57,093 nucleotides of DNA, taken from NCBI GenBank assembly GCA_026196875.1, contig JAPHTP010000001.1, positions 1-57,093 on the forward strand. The letters run 5' to 3'. The notes beneath the pieces were generated by a model that worked only from the letters and a program-made list of their open reading frames with translations, did no database searches and had not been told where the DNA came from. The DNA comes from Kangiellaceae bacterium. Lineage in GTDB: Bacteria > Pseudomonadota > Gammaproteobacteria > Enterobacterales > Kangiellaceae. Of the stretch, positions 33,234 to 37,977 are shown piece after piece; the first letter of the stretch is position 1, and every line of letters begins with the position of its first letter. Both the position numbers and the translations under genes were made by a program.

Positions 33234-33308
33234 TGGTACGCCGAGAGATTCGAACTCTCAAGACCCGAGGCTTAAACTCGGTATGTATTCCAGTTTCATC
33301 ACCGACGC
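33234..33308 (-). tRNA. tRNA-Leu-like (TAA) with 5-bp acceptor and short variable loop
   Basis: Anticodon arm CCGAG-TTTAAGC-CTCGG and T-arm GAGAG-TTCGAAT-CTCTC are clear. Only five acceptor pairs can form (GCGTC/GGCGT) before A-CCA. The variable region is 5 nt (GTCTT), whereas bacterial tRNA-Leu normally has a long variable arm. Confidence 0.7.
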
Positions 33309-33340
33309 TTTGACTTTCGTCCTACAGATTGGAGTCTATT

Positions 33341-33415
33341 TGGCGGGAGCAGAAGGGATTGAACCTTCGACCCACTGCTTAACAGGCAGTCGCTCTTCCA
33401 CTGAGCTATGCTCCC
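33341..33415 (-). tRNA. tRNA-Asn-like (GTT)
   Basis: A complete 75-nt cloverleaf: GGGAGCA/TGCTCCC, D-arm GCTCAGTGGAAGAGC, anticodon arm ACTGC-CTGTTAA-GCAGT, T-arm GAAGG-TTCAATC-CCTTC, G-CCA. Confidence 0.9.
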
Positions 33416-33420
33416 TAAAA

Positions 33421-33495
33421 TGGTGATCCTACGGGGACTCGAACCCTGATAACTCGGTAGAAAGCCAAGTGTTCTCACCGCTAGACGATAGGAAC
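33421..33495 (-). tRNA. tRNA-Glu-like (TTC)
   Basis: Anticodon arm CTTGG-CTTTCTA-CCGAG, T-loop TTCGAGT, CCA encoded. There is a T-T mismatch at the second acceptor pair and an A-C mismatch in the T-stem. Confidence 0.85.
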
Positions 33496-33500
33496 AAAAA

Positions 33501-33653
33501 TGGTGGAGAAGGTGAAATTACTCGGATCGTCCTTGGTCCTCGCGCTTCGCGCCATCGTCGTTCCTCCGATGTTCGGCACTGTTCCTACACTGCTTGTTGA
33601 ACTCACAACCGAAAGCTTGCAAAGCCTTTGCTCTCCCTTTGAGCTACTTCCCC
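33501..33653 (-). tRNA. tRNA-Ala-like (TGC) interrupted in the T-loop
   Basis: Acceptor GGGGAAG/CTTCTCC, D-arm, anticodon arm AAGGC-TTTGCAA-GCTTT and A-CCA are in order, and the T-stem GTGAG/TTCAC pairs. The T-loop is 85 nt long instead of 7, because a structured insert related to those in the Met- and Leu(TAG)-like genes sits inside it. Total 153 nt. Confidence 0.75.
33517..33601 (-). repeat. T-loop insertion element, copy 1 (in tRNA-Ala-like)
   Basis: An 85-nt loop containing hairpins GCAGTGT/ACAGTGC (one G-G mismatch), CATCG/CGATG, GCGC-GAA-GCGC and GGACC/GATCC. It aligns along its length with the loops at 34059-34157 and 35398-35483. This copy has the most mismatches in its hairpins. Confidence 0.8.
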
Positions 33654-33667
33654 ATATTCGTTTTCTT

Positions 33668-33764
33668 TGGCAGGGAGTGAATGAATCGAACCTCCGCAGC
33701 TGGGATTGGAAGCCAGTGTTCTGCCATCGCCTAATAGCGCCTACTCTTGGCAAACTAACTCCCC
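33668..33764 (-). tRNA. tRNA-Trp-like (CCA) with enlarged D-loop
   Basis: Acceptor GGGGAGT/ACTCCCT with discriminator G and CCA. The 7-nt anticodon loop TTCCAAT gives CCA (Trp); an 8-nt loop would give TCC (Gly), but a separate Gly gene exists and G73 suits Trp. The D-loop carries about 22 extra nt that can form GCCA/TGGC and AGTAG/CTATT pairings. Total 97 nt. Confidence 0.6.
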
Positions 33765-33775
33765 ACATTTTAATT

Positions 33776-33851
33776 TGGCACCCTCGGCAAGAGTCGAACT
33801 CACACGTATAGGCTTCGTAAACCTACGCTCTTCCAATTGAGCTACGAGGGT
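33776..33851 (-). tRNA. tRNA-Arg-like (ACG)
   Basis: A complete 76-nt cloverleaf: ACCCTCG/CGAGGGT, anticodon arm TAGGT-TTACGAA-GCCTA, T-arm GTGAG-TTCGACT-CTTGC (two wobble pairs), G-CCA. It is similar to the Arg(TCG) member in acceptor and D-arm, so the two may be duplicates. Confidence 0.88.
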
Positions 33852-33857
33852 AAAATT

Positions 33858-33945
33858 TGGTGGTGCCAGCGAGAATCGAACTCGCATTAAACCGTAGCCA
33901 AAAGTGAGTTCATGAGAAACAGCGGCGGATGTTGACCATGACACC
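33858..33945 (-). tRNA. tRNA-like element, anticodon unclear
   Basis: Acceptor GGTGTCA/TGGCACC, T-arm GCGAG-TTCGATT-CTCGC and A-CCA are good. The central ~50 nt do not fold into standard D and anticodon arms; candidate loops hold CAT or GGC triplets with poor stems. Total 88 nt. It could be a tRNA with an insertion or a decayed gene. Confidence 0.55.
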
Positions 33946-33963
33946 AAAATATATGTTTTTGAA

Positions 33964-34036
33964 TCGGAAACTAGACTCAACATTGCTCCATCTTCCGTCC
34001 AATCAGCGAACTCAAGTCAGACTGAGCTGCACCGAA
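33964..34036 (-). pseudogene. decayed tRNA remnant resembling the Pro gene's 5' half
   Basis: The 5' part (TTCGGTGCAGCTCAGTCTGAC) closely matches the 5' part of the tRNA-Pro-like gene at 34226-34303. No anticodon arm or T-loop follows that I can recognise, and only TCGG/CCGA would pair in the acceptor. Boundaries are approximate. Confidence 0.4.
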
Positions 34037-34045
34037 AATAATTAG

Positions 34046-34210
34046 TTGCGGGTGACAGATTATTCAGACCGTCCTTGGTCTTCACGCTTCACGCTTCACG
34101 CTTCACGCCATCGTCATCCTTCCGATGTTCGGCTGCGTTCCTACGCAGCTCGTCGAACTGTCAGTTATCTGGATATGAACTAGCTATGTAGACCACTACA
34201 CCAACCCGCA
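34046..34210 (-). tRNA. tRNA-Met-like (CAT) interrupted in the T-loop
   Basis: The acceptor TGCGGGT/ACCCGCA and T-stem GACAG/CTGTC are perfect. The best anticodon loop, TTCATAT, gives CAT but its stem has two mismatches, so identity is tentative. The T-loop is 99 nt because of the structured insert; without it the gene would be about 73 nt. The 3' end reads A-CTA, not CCA. Confidence 0.6.
34059..34157 (-). repeat. T-loop insertion element, copy 2 (in tRNA-Met-like)
   Basis: Hairpins GCTGCGT/ACGCAGC and AGACC/GGTCT are perfect. The first differs from copy 3 by a compensating A-T to T-A swap. Four tandem GCGTGAA units replace the two such units of the other copies, which accounts for its extra 14 nt. 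Confidence 0.85.
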
Positions 34211-34225
34211 ATAGTAAAGTTAAAT

Positions 34226-34303
34226 TGGTCTCGGCAGCAGGATTTGAACCTGCGACTTCTCCATTCCAAATGGAGGACTCTGGCCAGACTGAGCTACACC
34301 GAG
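34226..34303 (-). tRNA. tRNA-Pro-like (TGG)
   Basis: Acceptor CTCGGTG/TGCCGAG (one wobble at each of the inner pairs), anticodon arm CTCCA-TTTGGAA-TGGAG, T-arm GCAGG-TTCAAAT-CCTGC, A-CCA. 78 nt, fairly normal. Confidence 0.9.
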
Positions 34304-34321
34304 AAAAATTCTTAATATAAT

Positions 34322-34396
34322 TGGAGCAGGCCTCGAGATTCGAACTCGACCTAATTGGGTGGAAGCCAATCGTGCTGCCGCTGACACTACACCTGC
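34322..34396 (-). tRNA. tRNA-Gly-like (TCC)
   Basis: Acceptor GCAGGTG/GGCCTGC (innermost pair is a G-G mismatch), anticodon arm ATTGG-CTTCCAC-CCAAT, T-arm TCGAG-TTCGAAT-CTCGA, T-CCA. Confidence 0.88.
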
Positions 34397-34397
34397 T

Positions 34398-34474
34398 TGG
34401 TGGGAGATCTTGAAGTACTGAGTCGTTAACATCGGATTTACAGTCCGACTGAGTTCCCGAGACTCACATCTCCC
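34398..34474 (-). tRNA. tRNA-Tyr-like (GTA) with degenerate T-arm, first after boxA
   Basis: Acceptor GGGAGAT/ATCTCCC and CCA are perfect and the anticodon arm CGGA-CTGTAAA-TCCG is standard. The region between it and the acceptor is shorter than in normal tRNA-Tyr and holds no recognisable T-stem or TTC-purine loop. Total 77 nt against about 85 usually. Confidence 0.7.
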
Positions 34475-34488
34475 ATTATTCAAAAACC

Positions 34489-34503
34489 AAATTGTTAAAG
34501 AGC
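34489..34503 (-). promoter_or_regulatory. boxA-like antitermination site upstream of tRNA-Tyr
   Basis: On the minus strand the sequence GCTCTTTAACAATTT matches the boxA element of gammaproteobacterial rRNA leaders, bound by NusB-NusE. It lies 15 nt before the tRNA-Tyr-like gene, with TTGACA (34506-34511) just upstream. It could keep RNA polymerase from terminating in the long untranslated array. Confidence 0.65.
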
Positions 34504-34520
34504 GTTGTCAAAAAAGACAT

Positions 34521-34558
34521 AAAAAAACCCGGTCTGAAAAATGTCTCAAACCGGGTTT
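34521..34558 (-). terminator. rho-independent terminator inside the array
   Basis: On the minus strand AAACCCGGT and ACCGGGTTT pair, followed by a T-tract. AGACAT (34515-34520) could pair instead with ATGTCT (34541-34546) inside the loop, giving a possible competing structure. It splits the array into a promoter-proximal and a boxA-led part. Confidence 0.75.
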
Positions 34559-34625
34559 AAAAATTTTTAATTTTTAAATTCGAGACACTTTATGCCCCGA
34601 ACATATTCAAGGCAATTAGGTTGCG

Positions 34626-34700
34626 TTACCCCCTAATAAATCTACGCGTTCTTGTGCATTCGGTTCACAAGCAAGATGCGCACTCTGCCAACTGGGAGCA
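34626..34700 (-). tRNA. degenerate tRNA-like element, anticodon unclear
   Basis: TGCTCCC can pair fully (with two wobbles) with GGGGGTA at the end, and AGTTGGCAGAG resembles a D-loop. The loop CTTGTGA could read TGT (Thr) or GTG (His). No T-arm is present and the 3' end is not CCA. A competing perfect 6-bp hairpin (CTTGTG/CACAAG) covers the anticodon region. Probably a remnant. Confidence 0.4.
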
Positions 34701-35094
34701 AAATACATTGTTATTTGATATTTATTTTTAATCATATTTCTAAACTTATTTCCGAATTTCATCTATTAGCGATTACTCTAAAATACTAAGTCGATATCAG
34801 TTTTTGTTCATCACTTTATGTTTACAATTAAACGCTAAAAAAAACTAATTGGCAACATTTATTTTAAATTAAACGCAATTAAATCAATAGGTTAGCTGTT
34901 AATTCGGGTGAGTGGATTTCTTCACAACAATTCAGTGAATAATTCTTGATTATTATTTGAAACAGACCCATTTAATTTCAAATTACTAACTAAAAGTTTG
35001 TGAACTTATATACAATTAATTCTCCTAACACTCATTGCAAACTTCCTTTTTCTCCTACTATCACCTTTACCACCTTTAAGCTGGTATATTTAAT
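34701..35094. other. AT-rich gap inside the tRNA array
   Basis: About 390 bp with no gene and no recognisable tRNA on either strand. It may hold a promoter for the downstream elements, but I saw no convincing -35/-10 pair. Confidence 0.4.
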
Positions 35095-35183
35095 TGGCGG
35101 AGAGCAGTGGAGTTGAACCACAAAGAGCATTCCCTTCCATTCGTTTAGCAAACGATGCCGATCACCATCACGGATTACTCTCC
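35095..35183 (-). tRNA. tRNA-Ser-like (GCT)
   Basis: Acceptor GGAGAGT/GCTCTCC, anticodon loop TTGCTAA in a 4-bp stem, a long variable region, T-loop TTCAACT in a 4-bp stem, G-CCA. The class II shape expected for Ser is kept. 89 nt. Confidence 0.85.
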
Positions 35184-35216
35184 AGTTCTTTTTTTCTCAA
35201 CTAATGAGAAAGGTTT

Positions 35217-35309
35217 TGGCGGAAAGGGTGGGAGTCGAACCCACACGAGCCTTTTAATCTCCTAACGGTTTTCAAAACCGCGGCCACCGCCACATTGGCT
35301 TGCCTTTCC
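35217..35309 (-). tRNA. tRNA-Ser-like (TGA)
   Basis: A class II cloverleaf of 93 nt: GGAAAGG/CCTTTCC, anticodon arm GCGGT-TTTGAAA-ACCGT, long variable arm, T-arm GTGGG-TTCGACT-CCCAC, G-CCA. Regular apart from the D-loop. Confidence 0.9.
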
Positions 35310-35381
35310 TATTTTGTTTCGGCGAAGAAGTATTTCTTCTCCTTAGTCCTCTCCCAAAGGAAGAGGGGGATAAAATTAAAT

Positions 35382-35554
35382 TGGTACCCAGGGAGAGACT
35401 ATTCAGACCTTCCTTGGTCTTCACGCTTCGCGCCATCGTCGTTCCTCCGATGTTCGGCAGCGTTCCATACGCTGCTCGTCGAACTCTCAAAGAACGGGAT
35501 CTAAATCCGCCGTGTATGCCCGACTGTTTACAAAGAGCTGGCCACCACCTGGGC
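35382..35554 (-). tRNA. tRNA-Leu-like (TAG) interrupted in the T-loop, with enlarged D-loop
   Basis: Acceptor GCCCAGG/CCTGGGT, T-stem GAGAG/CTCTC and A-CCA are intact. The anticodon loop TTTAGAT gives TAG with one stem mismatch. The D-loop carries about 17 extra nt, the variable loop is only about 5 nt (abnormal for Leu), and the T-loop is 86 nt because of the structured insert. Total 173 nt. Confidence 0.7.
35398..35483 (-). repeat. T-loop insertion element, copy 3 (in tRNA-Leu-like)
   Basis: Hairpins GCAGCGT/ACGCTGC and AGACC/GGTCT are perfect, and CATCG/CGATG and CGC-GAA-GCG also form. Length 86 nt, one more than copy 1. Confidence 0.85.
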
Positions 35555-35566
35555 ATTAATCTATAT

Positions 35567-35643
35567 TGGGGTAACCAACCGGCCTCGAACCGGTACCATT
35601 CGAAATCACAATCCGAAGCTCTACCGTTTAAGCTATGGTTACC
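35567..35643 (-). tRNA. tRNA-His-like (GTG), promoter-proximal member of the array
   Basis: It has the His hallmark of an extra 5' G opposite discriminator C. Acceptor GTAACCA/TGGTTAC, anticodon arm TCGGA-TTGTGAT-TTCGA, T-loop TTCGAGG, CCA. It lies 30 bp after a terminator-like hairpin. Confidence 0.9.
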
Positions 35644-35672
35644 ACAATAGAGACTAGGTTTTTAACGCGACG

Positions 35673-35703
35673 AAAAAAGCCGCAAGTTTTTAGGCTTGCG
35701 GCT
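35673..35703 (-). terminator. terminator/attenuator between small ORF and tRNA array
   Basis: AGCCGCAAG pairs with CTTGCGGCT (9 bp) followed by six T on the minus strand. It lies between the 57-codon ORF and tRNA-His with no room for a promoter after it, so the array's first part must be reached by read-through or processing. Confidence 0.85.
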
Positions 35704-35744
35704 TGAGAATGCAGTGAGCTATATTGCTCGTATTCTTCTTATCC

Positions 35745-35773
35745 GGAAGCCTTCGCTTCCAAATAAGGAAGCG
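35745..35773 (-). other. alternative hairpins upstream of the attenuator
   Basis: GCTTCC (35755-35760) can pair with GGAAGC on either side (35745-35750 or 35767-35772). The longer option is the 7-bp CGCTTCC/GGAAGCG stem (35754-35760 with 35767-35773). Two exclusive stems just before a terminator suggest, but do not prove, an RNA switch. Confidence 0.4.
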
Positions 35774-35775
35774 AT

Positions 35776-35949
35776 CTAAATTAACAGTGACTGATGACGC
35801 CCATCTATTAATTCGAGTGAATGACTACTGGATAGACTGAGCACATTAACGAACCAACAAGAACCATCAGACACAATCATGCCGGCAGGTTTTCTTCCTG
35901 CTGCATTTAATTGTGAATAAGGTTTCGTAAAGTTCATTTTTTTGCTCAT
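35776..35949 (-). CDS. 57-residue small ORF (possible leader peptide) before tRNA array
   Basis: An ATG at 35949 opens a frame MSKKMNFTKPYSQLNAAGRK ending ...GRHQSLLI. A promoter (TTGATT, 16 bp, TATAAT) lies just upstream, and a terminator hairpin follows 70 bp after the stop. No family is recognised and the RBS is weak. It could be a small protein of the slipin-Rtc module or a leader ORF coupling translation to read-through into the tRNA array. Confidence 0.5.
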   Translation of the reverse strand: MSKKMNFTKPYSQLNAAGRKPAGMIVSDGSCWFVNVLSLSSSHSLELIDGRHQSLLI

Positions 35950-35973
35950 TAGTTTTTCTAAAATTTAGCCATC

Positions 35974-36001
35974 ATTATATAGTAAAAAATACTTCAATCA
36001 A
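35974..36001 (-). promoter_or_regulatory. sigma-70-type promoter before small ORF and array
   Basis: On the minus strand TTGATT (35996-36001), a 16-bp spacer and TATAAT (35974-35979) lie 25 bp before the small ORF's ATG. Confidence 0.55.
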
Positions 36002-36083
36002 TTCTATTTAACTACTTTTTCTTATGTTTTTGTAAAAAGCTTTTCAACTAAAAATTTCTAGTTGAAAAGCTAAGCTACAAAAA

Positions 36084-37238
36084 TTACTTTGGCAAATTAC
36101 CAGTCAGACTGATCATGTCTTTCATTACGCCTTCTAATCCGCCGTAAACAGTCATATGATCGATCTTACTCGTAACACGCTCAAGAACTTCAAGTTCTTT
36201 TAGTCGCATCAAAGTTGGATTTCCTTCCATTACTTTTGCGGTGTTATGCAAAGATCTTGTTGCTTGAGTTTCTTCTCTACGCTTAATTAAGTTCGCTTCT
36301 GCTGACTTCTCTGCTTCAACAACTTGATTCAAGATGCTTTTCATATCACCTGGTAGAATAATATCTTTGACACCAACATCAACGACTTCTAAACCAAAGC
36401 TCAATGCTTTTTCTTTGATTCTTTTCTCTACAATCTTATTGACAATATCTTTGTCTTCTAAAATTGCGTCAAGAGAACGCGTGCCAACAACTTCTCGCAA
36501 GGCAAGCTGGAATTCTCGATACAAGAACTCAGTATGGCTCTTTAATTGAGTTGCCACCTTTTCTGTATCTACAATTCTGAAGCTTGCAGATAGATTAATC
36601 CGTAGGCTTACTCTATCCTTGGTTAGAATTTCTTGGCCGCTCACATCCATGGTCTGCAATCTGCAGTCAAGACGTTCAACTTCAATATTGCGGTTGAATC
36701 TCCAGAAGCCGTAGCTCCCTGGTTCTAACATCTCTTTAAGTTTGCCATTCACTTTAAGCAAACCAACATGGTTGTCAGGTACTTCAATGTAAAAGATGGC
36801 GTTAATACCAGCAGCGTACAAAGATGTCCCTTTATTTCTAACCAGTTGTGCCAGTAGCTGACTGTCAACGCTAAAGTCTTCGGAGATATCAACGGTTTTA
36901 ACTTCAACTTTGCTCGCTACATTCCAGAACATTCTGAATGAATTAGGTGCTAAGATTTGAGTTAGTTTTTCATCAATGTAAAGAAGACCAATTTCGTTCT
37001 CTTTAATATCAAATGTAACTACTGAGTCTTTTATCAATTCGTTGTAAGCGGTCACCAGAAACCTCCCTAAAGGATGGTTCAGCTCCGCTTTAGTTACGTC
37101 ATAACGAACAATGGTTAACTCGTTTTTCCAGTCGAAGTATTTGTGTTCGCCTGGTTCTAAAATTTGTTCAAGCCGATTTTGACGAAACAGCATAAACCGT
37201 TCGTTATCCGCTACATTGTATTTTTTCATTCCTAGCAT
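36084..37238 (-). CDS. slipin/stomatin-type SPFH protein
   Basis: This 384-residue protein has two repeated N-terminal segments (ADNERFMLFRQNRLEQILEP and, later, VPDNHVGLLKVNGKLKEML). An SPFH band-7 domain (about 190-320) follows with LTKDRVSLRINLSASFRIVD and IILPGDMKSILNQVVEAEKS, then a coiled coil. Slipins form membrane-scaffold oligomers and are known neighbours of RtcB in bacterial RNA-repair loci. It is on the same strand as rtcBA, with tRNA-like elements between. Confidence 0.85.
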   Translation of the reverse strand: MLGMKKYNVADNERFMLFRQNRLEQILEPGEHKYFDWKNELTIVRYDVTKAELNHPLGRFLVTAYNELIKDSVVTFDIKENEIGLLYIDEKLTQILAPNSFRMFWNVASKVEVKTVDISEDFSVDSQLLAQLVRNKGTSLYAAGINAIFYIEVPDNHVGLLKVNGKLKEMLEPGSYGFWRFNRNIEVERLDCRLQTMDVSGQEILTKDRVSLRINLSASFRIVDTEKVATQLKSHTEFLYREFQLALREVVGTRSLDAILEDKDIVNKIVEKRIKEKALSFGLEVVDVGVKDIILPGDMKSILNQVVEAEKSAEANLIKRREETQATRSLHNTAKVMEGNPTLMRLKELEVLERVTSKIDHMTVYGGLEGVMKDMISLTGNLPK

Positions 37239-37608
37239 CTTACTTCTCCTTTATCACGGTGTCCTTGACAACCTCGATGCTACATTCCTGTATTTTTAAG
37301 ACCCCCTGTACTTGTTAATTACAGAGTTTGGGTGGGCTTCCTGTTGCTAAATGGCAAAGTTAACTTGAGTTAACAAGGACAAATATTGAGAGGCAGATGG
37401 AAGTAGGGGAGAATAGACAATCCCTTAACTTGCCTATTCTCCAATCAAAGCGCCAGCGAGAAGGAAACAAAATAGCTAACGCTTCAATTTCAAACTTTTA
37501 CCTACGTCAATAGATTTCGTTATTAACTAACCCATTAACAATGGTCTTTAGTAACTGAGCTATTTTTCTAGTTTTGGACTAGCCAAAATATCAAATAACT
37601 CAGAAGCC
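37239..37608 (-). other. long leader between tRNA-half and slipin
   Basis: About 370 bp without a gene. It contains a CTGTA/TACAG inverted repeat near 37300 and the slipin RBS (AAGGAGAAG). No sigma-54 or sigma-70 promoter is convincing here, so slipin may depend on the upstream rtcBA transcript. Confidence 0.35.
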
Positions 37609-37675
37609 CGGTTGTATGAGGAGTCGAACCTCAGCCTTACGGCTTTCCAACTAGACCGATTAAAAGTCGGTTGTT
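37609..37675 (-). tRNA. 3'-half tRNA-like element (anticodon arm TTT, no 5' half)
   Basis: Directly after the tRNA-Met-like CCA comes an anticodon arm ACCGA-CTTTTAA-TCGGT. A variable region with a GCC-GTAA-GGC hairpin, a perfect T-arm (TGAGG-TTCGACT-CCTCA) and a 3' acceptor strand TACAACC follow. There is no D-arm and no 5' acceptor strand. It is either a truncated pseudogene or a purposely half-length tRNA mimic. Confidence 0.6.
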
Positions 37676-37677
37676 TT

Positions 37678-37754
37678 TGGTGACTAAGATCGGAATCGAA
37701 CCGATAACCCACAGATTATGAGTCTGTTGCTCTAACCAATTGAGCTACAATGTC
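37678..37754 (-). tRNA. tRNA-Met-like (CAT) between rtcA and slipin
   Basis: D-arm GCTCAATTGGTTAGAGC, anticodon arm ACAGA-CTCATAA-TCTGT and T-arm ATCGG-TTCGATT-CCGAT are perfect, with A-CCA. The acceptor GACATTG/CTTAGTC has three consecutive central mismatches, so it could not form a normal acceptor helix. Recognition by RNase P, RNase Z or MetRS should be impaired. Confidence 0.85.
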
Positions 37755-37977
37755 GCTGTCTAGGTAAACAATGAATTTGGTACACAGAAAGGTATGCCTA
37801 CTGCGCCGGACTGGCCCGGTTTATTACAAACGGCAGCCAGAACCGCTAAATCTATTATTTTCCGCTAAACACTTTTTGATTTGACTAGATTTATAATCTG
37901 ATCAAATACATTCTTTATATTGGCCTGACTTGTTTTCTATAGCTATAAGCCAGACACAATGTTTGAGTCTGCCTTTA

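Noticed and set aside
33481-33768. Open frames crossing the T-loop inserts on the minus strand, reading ...PNIGGTTMARS...
   Set aside because: Both this frame and a similar one at 35272-35556 arise from the repeated RNA element inside tRNA-like genes; they have no RBS and run across tRNA sequence.
33517-35483. T-loop inserts as group I or group II introns
   Set aside because: At about 79-92 nt they are far too short for a self-splicing core, and no conserved catalytic core elements are seen.
37790-37870. Sequence ending in GTACCA on the minus strand upstream of tRNA-Met, considered as another tRNA
   Set aside because: No T-loop, D-arm or acceptor complement could be found; only short hairpins form.
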